A stretch of DNA of 52,056 bases, taken from Pseudomonadota bacterium. Lineage in GTDB: Bacteria; Pseudomonadota; Alphaproteobacteria; Caulobacterales; Caulobacteraceae. This document shows positions 33,238 through 41,214 of the stretch, in pieces. The translations under genes and the position numbers were made by a program. The notes beneath the pieces are model-generated. The model was not told the DNA's origin. It did no database searches and worked only from the letters and a program-made list of their open reading frames with translations. The stretch spans positions 1 to 52,056 of the forward strand of contig JAEWJI010000041.1 in NCBI GenBank assembly GCA_023386645.1, written 5' to 3'. Position 1 is the stretch's first letter, and every line of letters starts with the position of its first letter.

Positions 33238-34359
33238 ATGCCGGAGACCGAGGGCGCCCCGCGATCGGGTCGCCGGTTCCCGCGTCCAGGGACGTCAAGA
33301 GGCGGCGGCGCCGGACGCGACGCCCCGCTCTACGGCGCGCTGGACCTGGGGACCAACAACTGCCGGCTGCTGATCGCCCGGCCGACGCGGGACGGCTTCG
33401 CCGTCGTTGACAGTTTCAGCCGGATCGTGCGCCTGGGCGAAGGGCTGTCGCGCACCGGGCGGCTTGAGGCGGCCGCCATGGACCGGGCCTATGACGCCCT
33501 GGCCCTCTGCGCCGAACGCATCATGCGAAAGGGGGTGGAGGGCCGCCGCCTCGAAGCCGTGGCCACCCAGGCCTGTCGCGCCGCCGAGAACGGCGAGGCC
33601 TTCGTCGAGCGGGTGCGGCGAGGCACCGGGCTGAAGCTGCGGATCATCGAGCCGGCCGAGGAGGCGCGGCTGTCGGTCGAGGGTTGCCTGAACCTGTTCG
33701 ATCCCCAGGCCGCCGCGGTGCTGGTTGTGGATGTCGGTGGGGGATCGACCGAGATGTCCTGGGTCGTGCGCGACGGCGCGGCCATGCGCACCGTGGCCTG
33801 GATGTCCGTGCCGCTGGGCGTCGTAACCCTGGCGGAGCGCCACCCCGAGCCCGAAGGCGCGGGGCCGGACTGGTACGAGGCCATGGTCCGCGACATGGCC
33901 GAGGCCATCGCTGCCGGCGACGGAGCGGCCCACGGCGTCAGGTCGCTGTTCGCCGGTTCGGACGCCCATATGGTCGGCACATCGGGCGCGATCACCAGCC
34001 TGGCGGGCATCCACCTAGGACTGAGGCGCTATCAGCGGGACAAGGTCGATGGCCTGTGGATGACGCGAGCCGACTGCGAACGGGCGGCCGACAAGCTGAT
34101 GGCCTTGGGACACAGGGGCCGGGCGGCGGAGGCCTGCATCGGGCCGGACCGCGCCGATCTGGTTGTGGCGGGAGCGGCGATCATGGAGGCGGTCCAGCGC
34201 TGCTGGCCGAACGAACGGGTGCGGGTCGCCGACCGGGGTCTGCGCGAGGGCCTGCTGTTGCAGCAGATGCGGGCCGAGCGGGCCCAGGGCCGCAGGCGAC
34301 GGCGCCGCGGCCGCCGGACGGGTGGGAATCAGGCGGGCGGCGCGGCGCCTGAGACCTGA
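33238..34359 (+). CDS. Ppx/GppA exopolyphosphatase family protein
   Basis: The 373-residue protein has the actin-like ATPase core of Ppx/GppA: YGALDLGTNNCRLLIARP, ATQACRAAENGEAFVERV, IIEPAEEARLSVEGCLNLF, VLVVDVGGGSTEMSW and GTSGAITSLAGIHLG. It lacks the C-terminal HD domain of long exopolyphosphatases, so it may hydrolyse polyphosphate or (p)ppGpp; which one is not decidable. An Arg/Gly-rich N-terminal tail of about 25 residues and a C-terminal Arg-rich tail flank the core. Its 3' end overlaps the convergent cyclophilin gene by 31 bp. Confidence 0.88.
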   Translation: MPETEGAPRSGRRFPRPGTSRGGGAGRDAPLYGALDLGTNNCRLLIARPTRDGFAVVDSFSRIVRLGEGLSRTGRLEAAAMDRAYDALALCAERIMRKGVEGRRLEAVATQACRAAENGEAFVERVRRGTGLKLRIIEPAEEARLSVEGCLNLFDPQAAAVLVVDVGGGSTEMSWVVRDGAAMRTVAWMSVPLGVVTLAERHPEPEGAGPDWYEAMVRDMAEAIAAGDGAAHGVRSLFAGSDAHMVGTSGAITSLAGIHLGLRRYQRDKVDGLWMTRADCERAADKLMALGHRGRAAEACIGPDRADLVVAGAAIMEAVQRCWPNERVRVADRGLREGLLLQQMRAERAQGRRRRRRGRRTGGNQAGGAAPET

Positions 34360-35201
34360 ACCGGCAGCTCGATGTCGCAGATCGAGAAGTCCGCGCCGCG
34401 CGCCGAGCGGGCGCGGTCGGCCAATGCCCGGAAAGTCGCCGAGCCCGTGTCCAGCACCTGGACCGCCGGCCGTTCGGCCTCGGGCAGGTCGGCGGCGACG
34501 CGGACGCGGGTCATGCGGTCGGGCGTGGCCTGGGCCATCATGCCGTTGTCGCCGTCACCGATCTGCAGCGAGCGGACGACGTCCAGGCCCGACACGACCC
34601 GGCCCCAGACGGTGTAGCGCTTGTCCAGGGACGGATAGGCCTGGCGCATCAGGAAGAACTGGCTGTTGGCGGTGTCGGCGCCCTCATCGCGCGCCATGCC
34701 GGCGACGCCCGGGCAGTAGGCCCCCCAAGCCGAAACCTTGTTGTCGGCAGTGGTGGCCATCAGGGCGTCGGCTTGCGTCTGGACCGGCAGGGAGCCGATG
34801 AAGCCGAGCGCGGCGCCCTGGGGTGAAGCCACCGTGGTGAAGCCCATCTCGGCTCCGCGCCGAAAGGTGAACTCAGCCTTCAGATCAGGGTAGTGGCTCT
34901 GGCCCTCTCCATTGCCCAGCGGATCGCCGGTCTGGGCCATGAACAGGTCGATGACCCGGTGCCAGGGGATGTTGTCGTAGAAGCTCCGGCCCGCCAGCAG
35001 GCGGATGCGTTCGACGTGACCCGGCGCGACCTGGGGCGCCATCTCGACGAGAATCCGACCCTTGGTGGTGTCGATGATCAGCAGGTTGTCCGGCGCGACG
35101 GCCCGCCATTCGGTCGCGGCGGCGGACGATGCGTCCTGGGCCTGAACGGCGACTGGAGCGGCCAGGATGGCGAGGGCGGCGGCTAGGGCGAGATGGGTCA
35201 T
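34329..35201 (-). CDS. Secreted cyclophilin-type peptidyl-prolyl isomerase (copy 1)
   Basis: The 290-residue protein has a signal peptide ending VAVQAQD and a cyclophilin domain starting VAPDNLLIIDTTKGRILVEMAP. Active-site elements are WHRVIDLFMAQTGDPLGNGEG (Arg, Phe, Gln), GMARDEGADTANSQFFLM and VWGRVVSGLDVVRSLQ. The linking loop (about 95-150) is longer than in minimal cyclophilins. The C-terminal extension (about 225-290) contains DRMTRVRVAADLPEAERPAVQVLDTGSATF, a segment shared with the neighbouring copy. The two genes are paralogs, separated by a repeat element. Confidence 0.9.
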   Translation of the reverse strand: MTHLALAAALAILAAPVAVQAQDASSAAATEWRAVAPDNLLIIDTTKGRILVEMAPQVAPGHVERIRLLAGRSFYDNIPWHRVIDLFMAQTGDPLGNGEGQSHYPDLKAEFTFRRGAEMGFTTVASPQGAALGFIGSLPVQTQADALMATTADNKVSAWGAYCPGVAGMARDEGADTANSQFFLMRQAYPSLDKRYTVWGRVVSGLDVVRSLQIGDGDNGMMAQATPDRMTRVRVAADLPEAERPAVQVLDTGSATFRALADRARSARGADFSICDIELPVQVSGAAPPA

Positions 35202-35228
35202 GAATGGCTCCCGATTTTACTGCAGCCT

Positions 35229-35370
35229 ATCCTCCCCGCCCCTCGCGGGGGAGGGGGATGGCGTCAGCGATGGAGGGACGGCGGACATGCTACGCGCCGC
35301 CCTCAGATACCGACCGGCTGCCGCTCCCTCCACCACCCTTCGGACGGTCCCCTCCCCGTGAAAGACCGGG
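35229..35370. repeat. Inverted-repeat element between the two cyclophilin genes
   Basis: The spacer begins with CCTCCCCGCCCCTCGCGGGG followed by a G-rich run and ends with ACGGTCCCCTCCCCGTG; the arms are imperfectly complementary. The centre contains no gene. It resembles the GC-rich elements at 13160-13322 and 37568-37734 in size (about 140-170 bp) and style. Confidence 0.6.
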
Positions 35371-35377
35371 AGAACAG

Positions 35378-36217
35378 CTACTCGACCCGGACCACGGGCT
35401 GGATGGCGCAGATGTCGAAGCCGGTGCGGGCGCGGGCGGCGGCGACGGCTGCCTCGAAGGCGGCGGAGCCCGGGACGGCGACCTGGACCGTCGGGCGGTC
35501 GGCCTCCGGCAGGTTGGACGCCACGCGGGCGCGGGTCATGAGGTCGGCGTCGGCCCCCACCGCTCCATCCTGAGCCTCTGGCCCGGCCTTCAGGGCTGAG
35601 ACGACCTCAAGCCCGGAGACCACGCGGCCGAACGGAGTGTAGGTTCCGTTCAGGCGGTCGTTCTTGGCCATCATCAGGAAGAACTGGCTGTTGGCGCTGT
35701 CCGGCGATTGTGAGCGGGCCATGCCGGCCACGCCGGGGCAGAAAAGGCCGGCAGCGTCGACCTTCTGGTCCGCGGTGACCATCATCTGTGCGTCGGGCTG
35801 GGTCACGATCGGCAGAGCGCCCATGAGGCCGGTGAGACCGAACCGTTCGTAGCCGGCGCCGGTCACCACGCCTACGGGTGCGTCCCGCCCGCGCCTGAAC
35901 CCGAACTCGCCCGGCACGTCCGGCAGGTCCGAGCCGCCGGCCCCGGTGCCGAGCGGATCGCCGGTCTGAGCCATGAAGCCGGAGATGACGCGGTGGAACT
36001 TCAGCCCGTCATAGAAGCCTTGGCTCGCAAGGGTGCGCACGCGCTCGACCGCCAGGGGCGCGGCGCGGGGCTCCAGCTCGACCAAGATGCGGCCCTTGGT
36101 GGTTTCGATGACGAGCAGGTTGTCGGGCGCGACGGTGCGCCATTCGACCGCCTGGGCGGCGGCGGAGGTGGAGATGGCGGCGGCGAGGAGAACGCCGAGC
36201 GCGACGCGGAGGATCAT
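35378..36217 (-). CDS. Secreted cyclophilin-type peptidyl-prolyl isomerase (copy 2)
   Basis: The 279-residue protein has a signal peptide (MILRVALGVLLAAAISTSAAAQA) and a cyclophilin domain closer to consensus than copy 1: FHRVISGFMAQTGDPLGTGAGG, NSQFFLMMAKNDRLNGTYTPFGRVVSGLEVV. It likely assists proline isomerisation during periplasmic folding. The extension LMTRARVASNLPEADRPTVQVAVPGSAAFE matches that of copy 1, so the two arose by duplication. The ATG overlaps the coaD stop by four bases, so it is translationally coupled to coaD. Confidence 0.93.
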   Translation of the reverse strand: MILRVALGVLLAAAISTSAAAQAVEWRTVAPDNLLVIETTKGRILVELEPRAAPLAVERVRTLASQGFYDGLKFHRVISGFMAQTGDPLGTGAGGSDLPDVPGEFGFRRGRDAPVGVVTGAGYERFGLTGLMGALPIVTQPDAQMMVTADQKVDAAGLFCPGVAGMARSQSPDSANSQFFLMMAKNDRLNGTYTPFGRVVSGLEVVSALKAGPEAQDGAVGADADLMTRARVASNLPEADRPTVQVAVPGSAAFEAAVAAARARTGFDICAIQPVVRVE

Positions 36218-36708
36218 GCCTGTCCCTTGACCTTGGCCCGCACGCGTTGGGCCACGGCGGGACTGACGAAACTGTCGATGTCCCCGTCCAAGCGCGCGAT
36301 CTCCTTGACGAGCCGGGAGGCGATGGCCTGGTGGCGGGGGTCCGCCATCAGGAAGACCGTTTCGATGACGTCATTGAGGCGCTGGTTCATCGCGGTCATC
36401 TGGAATTCGTATTCGAAGTCGGCCACGGCGCGCAGGCCTCGCACGATCACCTGGGCGTTCAGGCTTTCGGCGAAATGCATCAGCAGGGTGTCGAAGGCCC
36501 GGACCTGGACCCGGTCCGACATGCCCATGCGGGCCACCTCGGCCTCGACCATGAGCACCCGGTCGTCGGTCGAGAACAGCGGACCCTTGTCATCGTTGCG
36601 CGCCACGCCGATGACCAGGCGATCGACCAGCTTGACCGCCCGGCCGATGATGTCCGTGTGGCCGTTGGTCACCGGATCGAAAGTGCCGGGATAAAGCCCG
36701 ATGCGCAT
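36214..36708 (-). CDS. coaD: Phosphopantetheine adenylyltransferase
   Basis: The 164-residue protein is full length for CoaD, which transfers AMP from ATP to 4'-phosphopantetheine, the penultimate step of coenzyme A synthesis. Signatures are MRIGLYPGTFDPVTNGHTDI (HxGH-like nucleotide site), VIVRGLRAVADFEYEFQMTAMN, and RLVKEIARLDGDIDSFVSP, where the ISSTxVKE consensus reads IASRLVKE. It overlaps the downstream cyclophilin gene. A 71-bp spacer separates it from the aminotransferase gene upstream on the same strand. Confidence 0.97.
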   Translation of the reverse strand: MRIGLYPGTFDPVTNGHTDIIGRAVKLVDRLVIGVARNDDKGPLFSTDDRVLMVEAEVARMGMSDRVQVRAFDTLLMHFAESLNAQVIVRGLRAVADFEYEFQMTAMNQRLNDVIETVFLMADPRHQAIASRLVKEIARLDGDIDSFVSPAVAQRVRAKVKGQA

Positions 36709-36779
36709 GCAGTTCTCCCCCGCCGCGGCGCAGGTTCTAGCAGCGTGGGCGGATGTGGCCTAGCCGCGAAACACGGTGA

Positions 36780-37565
36780 TCAGAGAGGTTGAGGCGGAGC
36801 CGCGAGCCAGGCGGCTCGGAGACGATCGACCGGCGCAGGCGCGAAGCGATGGTCGCCGATGGCCGCGATCGAGGCGGCGGGCGTGGCGCTGTTGCACAGG
36901 AAGGCGGTCTCGAATTCGGCGAGATTCGCCGCGTGGACGGGCTCGCGGACGCTGGCCAGTCCCTGCGCGAAAAGGCCCTCTTCGATCAGGGCCTGTGTCA
37001 CGCCGGGCAGCATGGGCGCGTCGGGCCAGACCACCATGTCGCCCCGCAGCAGCCCGAGGTTCCAGAGGGTGCCTTCCGAGATGAAGCCGTCGGAGTCGGC
37101 GAACAGGGCGTCGTCGAAGCCTTCCGCGCGAGCGCGGCGGCGAGCGCGGATCAGATCGAAGGTCGCGGTGGTCTTCAGATGCGGCGCGTGGCGGACGTGG
37201 GTCTGGACCTGAACCAGGACGCCTTCGGCCAGGGGCGCAGGCGGCGGAAAGACAGCGGTCATCACCGAGGGAGCGCCGATCCACGACGGCGAGCGGTGGC
37301 TGATCTCCAGCGAGAACAGGCTGGTGCGCAGCCAGCAGTCGCCCTGGCCGTCGACGGCCAGGCGCATCAGCTCACGCAGGCGCGCTTCACCGACCGGGGC
37401 GCCGAACAGTTCGATGGCGGAGGCGTCCACACGAGCCAGATGACGATCGAGGCCCCGCACGGCGCCGCCTTCCACGCGGAAAGAGGTGTAGGCGCCGTAG
37501 TTGACCAGGGCCTGGTTGGCGAGTTGGTCTGAAGTGGGGGCGCGGCCGTCGATGAGGAGAGTCAC
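36780..37565 (-). CDS. Class IV aminotransferase-like protein
   Basis: The 261-residue protein has the fold type IV PLP pattern: ALVNYGAYTSFRVEGGAVRGLDRHLARVD, the catalytic Lys in APHLKTTATFDLIRARRRA, FADSDGFISEGTLWNLGLLRG (cofactor-binding Glu), MLPGVTQALI and AFLCNSATPAASIAAIG. Relatives include 4-amino-4-deoxychorismate lyase (PabC), branched-chain aminotransferases and D-amino-acid transaminases; substrate cannot be decided here. It is transcribed in the same direction as gyrA and coaD but is separated from gyrA by a repeat element. Confidence 0.85.
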   Translation of the reverse strand: MTLLIDGRAPTSDQLANQALVNYGAYTSFRVEGGAVRGLDRHLARVDASAIELFGAPVGEARLRELMRLAVDGQGDCWLRTSLFSLEISHRSPSWIGAPSVMTAVFPPPAPLAEGVLVQVQTHVRHAPHLKTTATFDLIRARRRARAEGFDDALFADSDGFISEGTLWNLGLLRGDMVVWPDAPMLPGVTQALIEEGLFAQGLASVREPVHAANLAEFETAFLCNSATPAASIAAIGDHRFAPAPVDRLRAAWLAAPPQPL

Positions 37566-37567
37566 GT

Positions 37568-37734
37568 ATCCCTCTCCCTTGGGGCTTGAGACTCGCAGAG
37601 CGCAGCGATGCGTCTCAGCCGAAGGGGTGGGAGCGTCCGGTGCATCCGGGCAAGAGCGTAACCCCTCGCCCCTTCGCGCAAGGACGACGGCTTCGCCGCC
37701 GTGCGCTCAAGCCCTCTCCCGCCGGGAGAGGGAT
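37568..37734. repeat. 167-bp inverted-repeat element abutting the gyrA stop
   Basis: ATCCCTCTCCC (37568-37578) and GGGAGAGGGAT (37724-37734) are 11-bp terminal inverted repeats. The right end also forms its own hairpin, CCCTCTCCC-GCC-GGGAGAGGG (37712-37732). An internal hairpin TGAGACTCGCA/TGCGTCTCA lies at about 37587-37617. The element fills the entire gyrA to aminotransferase spacer and ends within the last bases of gyrA, where it may serve as the terminator. Confidence 0.75.
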
Positions 37735-40487
37735 CAGGCTCCGGCGTCACCCTCGCTCTCGGATCCATTGTCCCCGCCCGCGTCCGCGAGGCGTTCGACC
37801 GAGACAACCTTCTCGCCGTCGGCGGTGCGGAAGACGGTGACGCCCTGGCTGGCGCGACCGACGATGCGGATTTGCTCGACCGGGGTGCGGATCATCTGGC
37901 CGCCCGAGGTGACCAGGAGGAGGTCGTCGCTCTCCTCGACGGGGAAGGCGGCGGCCAGGCGCGTGCCGGCGCGACCGCCCAGTCCGTGGGCCGTCAGCCC
38001 CTGCCCGCCACGGCCGGTGCGACGATACTCGTAGGCCGAGGAACGCTTGCCGAAGCCGGTGTCGGTGATGGTCAGGATGAACTGCTCGGCGGCGCCCAGG
38101 GCGGCGATGCGATCGACCGACAGGGCGGCGTCGCCGATCTCCTCGTCGCCGTCGGAATCGGTGGCCGAGTCGTCCTCGTCGCCTGCCGCCTTGCGCATGG
38201 CGTTGGCGTGTTTGACGTAGGCGGCGCGTTCCTCCGGTGTGGCGTCGACCCGCCCGAGGATGGCCATGGAGATGACCTCGTCGCCCTCTTGCAGGCGCAC
38301 GCCGCGCACGCCGGTGGAATCGCGGCCCTTGAACACCCGCACATCGTCGGCCTTGAAGCGGATGGCGCGGCCAAGCGCGGTGGTCAGCAGGACATCGTCC
38401 TCGCCAGTGCACAGGGCGACGCCGACCATGTGGTCGCCGTCCTCGAGCTTCATGGCGATCTTACCCGCCCGGTTGACCGTGGCGAAGTCCGAAAGCTTGT
38501 TCCGGCGCACGTCGCCCGAGCGGGTGGCGAACATGATGTCGTAGTCGCCCCAGGTGGTCTCGTCCTCGGGCAGGGGCAGGACGTTCATGATGCTGTCGCC
38601 CGGTTCGATGGGCAGCAGGTTCACGAAGGCCTTGCCGCGCGCGGTCGGGGCGCCCAGCGGCAGGCGCCAGACCTTGAGTTTGTAGGCCCGGCCGTTGGTG
38701 GCGAAGAACAGGACGGGGGTGTGGGTCGAGGCCGAGAACACGCCGACGATGGCGTCCTCGTCCTTCATCGCCATGCCCGACTTGCCCTTTCCGCCGCGAT
38801 GCTGGGTCCGGTAGGCGGCCAGGTTGGTGCGCTTGACGTAGCCGCCGTGGGTGACGGTGACGACCATGTCCTCGCGCGGGATTAGGTCCTCGTCCTCCAT
38901 CTCACCGTCGCCATCGGAGATGAGGGTGCGGCGCGGGACGGCGAAGCGGTCCTTCACCTCGGTCATCTCGTCGCGGACGATCGCCAGGACGTTGGCGCGG
39001 TCCGACAGGATGGTGAGGTGGCCCTGAATCGTGTCGGCCAGGGTGCGGGCCTCGCCGAAGATGTCGTCGCGGCCCAGGCCGGTCAGACGGCTGAGGGTCA
39101 GGGCCAGGATGGCGCGGGCCTGTTCGTCGGTCAGGCGTAGTTTGTCGCCCTCGACAAGGGCCGAGCGTGGGTCGGCGATCAGTTCGATCAGCGCCATCAT
39201 GTCGCCGACTGGCCAGGCCTGCGCCTGCAACCGCTCGCGCGCCTCGGTCGGGTCGACCGAGGAGCGGATGATGTGGATGACGTCGTCGATGTTGGCGACC
39301 GCGACGGCCAGGCCGACCAGGACGTGGCCGCGATCTCGGGCCTTGGCCAGTTCGAACTTGACCCGGCGGACCACGACCTCTTCGCGGAACTCCAGGAAGG
39401 CGTCCAGAAGCGCGCGCAGGCCCATCTGCTCGGGCCGGCCATGGTTCAGCGCCAGCATGTTGACGCCGAACGAGCTCTGCATAGCGGTGAAGCGCCACAG
39501 CTGGTTCAGGATGACGTCCCCGGACGCGTCGCGCTTCAGCTCGATGACGATCCGCATGCCCTGGCGGTCGGACTCGTCGCGGACGTCGGAGACGCCCTCC
39601 AGCCGCTTCTCGCGCACCATCTCGGCGATGCGCTCGATCAGGGTCTGCTTGTTGACCTGATAGGGCAGCTCGGTGACGACGATGGCTTCGCGGTCCTTGC
39701 GGATCGTCTCGATCGTGGCGCGGCCGCGCACGATGACCGAACCGCGCCCCTCGCGCAGGGCCACGCGTGGGGCGCTGCGACCCATGATCTCGCCGCCGGT
39801 GGGGAAATCGGGGCCCGGGACGATGTCCAGTAGGGCTTCGTCGGAAATCTCCGGGTCGTCCAGCAGGGCGACGGCGGCGTCTATGACCTCGCCCAGATTG
39901 TGGGGCGGGATGTTGGTGGCCATGCCGACCGCGATGCCGCCCGCGCCATTGACCAGCAGGTTCGGAATCCGGGTCGGCAGGACGACCGGCTCCAGCTCCT
40001 TCTCGTCGTAGTTCGGCTGGAAATCGACGGTGTCCTTCTCGATGTCGGCGAGAAGGGCGGTGGTGGCCGGGGCCATCCGGGCCTCGGTGTATCGCATGGA
40101 GGCCGGCATATCGCCGTCGACCGAGCCGAAGTTGCCCTGACCGTCGACCAGCAGCAGGCTCATCGAGAAGGGCTGGGCCATGCGGACCAGCGCCATGTAG
40201 ACCGACGCGTCGCCATGCGGGTGGAACCGGCCGAGCACGTCGCCGACCACGCGGGCGCACTTCGAATAGGCCTTGTCCGGGGTCATCCCCAGGTCGTGCA
40301 TCGAATACAGGATGCGCCGGTGAACCGGCTTCAGACCATCGCGCGCGTCCGGCAGGGCGCGGCTGACGATCACGCTCATGGCGTAGTCGAGGTAGGAGCG
40401 GCGCAGCTCGTCCTCGATGGAGATGTGGGCGATATCGCCGCCCGCGCCCGACGGCGGGGCGACGGGATATTGGGTGTCGTCGGTCAA
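37734..40487 (-). CDS. gyrA: DNA gyrase subunit A
   Basis: The 917-residue protein is the breakage-reunion subunit of gyrase. It begins MTDDTQYPVAPPSGAGGDIAHISIEDELRRSYLDYAMSVIVSRALPD from a TTG at 40487; no in-frame ATG lies upstream of the conserved start. The catalytic Tyr is in SMRYTEARMAP, and the GyrA-box-like motif is in QHRGGKGKSGM, followed by the C-terminal pinwheel. A 40-residue acidic insert containing DEDDSATDSDGDEEIGD lies near residue 775. The quinolone pocket reads HPHGDASVYMALVRM: Ala94 and Met98 stand where E. coli has Ser83 and Asp87. Confidence 0.97.
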   Translation of the reverse strand: MTDDTQYPVAPPSGAGGDIAHISIEDELRRSYLDYAMSVIVSRALPDARDGLKPVHRRILYSMHDLGMTPDKAYSKCARVVGDVLGRFHPHGDASVYMALVRMAQPFSMSLLLVDGQGNFGSVDGDMPASMRYTEARMAPATTALLADIEKDTVDFQPNYDEKELEPVVLPTRIPNLLVNGAGGIAVGMATNIPPHNLGEVIDAAVALLDDPEISDEALLDIVPGPDFPTGGEIMGRSAPRVALREGRGSVIVRGRATIETIRKDREAIVVTELPYQVNKQTLIERIAEMVREKRLEGVSDVRDESDRQGMRIVIELKRDASGDVILNQLWRFTAMQSSFGVNMLALNHGRPEQMGLRALLDAFLEFREEVVVRRVKFELAKARDRGHVLVGLAVAVANIDDVIHIIRSSVDPTEARERLQAQAWPVGDMMALIELIADPRSALVEGDKLRLTDEQARAILALTLSRLTGLGRDDIFGEARTLADTIQGHLTILSDRANVLAIVRDEMTEVKDRFAVPRRTLISDGDGEMEDEDLIPREDMVVTVTHGGYVKRTNLAAYRTQHRGGKGKSGMAMKDEDAIVGVFSASTHTPVLFFATNGRAYKLKVWRLPLGAPTARGKAFVNLLPIEPGDSIMNVLPLPEDETTWGDYDIMFATRSGDVRRNKLSDFATVNRAGKIAMKLEDGDHMVGVALCTGEDDVLLTTALGRAIRFKADDVRVFKGRDSTGVRGVRLQEGDEVISMAILGRVDATPEERAAYVKHANAMRKAAGDEDDSATDSDGDEEIGDAALSVDRIAALGAAEQFILTITDTGFGKRSSAYEYRRTGRGGQGLTAHGLGGRAGTRLAAAFPVEESDDLLLVTSGGQMIRTPVEQIRIVGRASQGVTVFRTADGEKVVSVERLADAGGDNGSESEGDAGA

Positions 40488-40610
40488 GGAAATCTGGCTT
40501 CAGATGGCCGGAATCGGAACGTGATCCGCTATGGAGTTTTCTAGCATCCGGGGCCTTCCGAGGCAAAGCTGCTGGGGCCGTGTGCCCGTCCGCGAAAGGA
40601 ACAGATCAAC

Positions 40611-41183
40611 ATGCGCGCCATCATCGCCGCTTCCGCCCTGCTGGCCTGCGCCGGCGCGGCCTGCGCCCAGACGCCCGGGTCGTCCGCGACGTCGCCCGCC
40701 GCCCCGTCTCCAGTGGTGGCGACGGCGGAGCTGAAGACCGCCTCAGGCGCCTCGGCCGGGGTGGTGAGGATGCAGCGCGGGCCGCTGGGCCTGCTCTTGA
40801 CAGTCGAGGGCCAGGGCTGGCCGGAAGGCTGGCACGGCGTCCACCTGCATGCGGTCGGAACCTGCGAAGGGCCGGGTTTCACCTCGGCCGGGGCGCATGT
40901 GAACCATGCGGAGAACAAGCGGCCGCACGGCTTGCTGAACGCTGACGGCGGGCCGGATCTGGGCGATCTGCAGAACGTCTGGGCCCACGCGGACGGGACG
41001 GCGCGGGCAGAGGTCTATCTGTCGGGCGCGGGGCTGGTCGACGGACCGGGGCACGACCTGCTCGACGAAGACGGCCTGTCCTTCCTGGTCCACACCAACC
41101 GTGACGACCACGTCAGCCAGCCGATCGGCGGGGCGGGCGACAGGATCGCGTGCGGCGTGTTCCGGGCCACCGGCGCGGATTGA
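40611..41183 (+). CDS. sodC: Cu/Zn superoxide dismutase, periplasmic
   Basis: The 190-residue protein has a signal peptide (cut near ACAQ, about residue 20), a short Pro/Ser linker, and a SodC domain. Visible are the copper ligands His78 and His80 in GWHGVHLHAVGTC, bridging His96 in GAHVN, zinc His106, His161 in FLVHTNRDDH, and the disulfide pair Cys85/Cys near RIACGVF. In the zinc loop DGGPDLGDLQNV an Asp stands where most SodC have a His. It detoxifies superoxide in the periplasm. It is divergent from gyrA. Confidence 0.93.
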   Translation: MRAIIAASALLACAGAACAQTPGSSATSPAAPSPVVATAELKTASGASAGVVRMQRGPLGLLLTVEGQGWPEGWHGVHLHAVGTCEGPGFTSAGAHVNHAENKRPHGLLNADGGPDLGDLQNVWAHADGTARAEVYLSGAGLVDGPGHDLLDEDGLSFLVHTNRDDHVSQPIGGAGDRIACGVFRATGAD

Positions 41184-41214
41184 TCCCCAGGGCGCGAGGC
41201 GGCAGGGTCGGGCG

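Noticed and set aside
32216..33298. Longer phenylalanine hydroxylase starting near 33298
   Set aside because: The extra residues are unlike the family, while the ATG at 33091 has GGAGGTAACC directly upstream and gives normal length.
41101..41214. N-terminal extension of the 2OG-Fe(II) oxygenase into the sodC 3' end
   Set aside because: It would overlap sodC and add Arg/Ser/Gly-rich residues of shadow composition; the ATG at 41215 begins with a plausible redoxin-like start.
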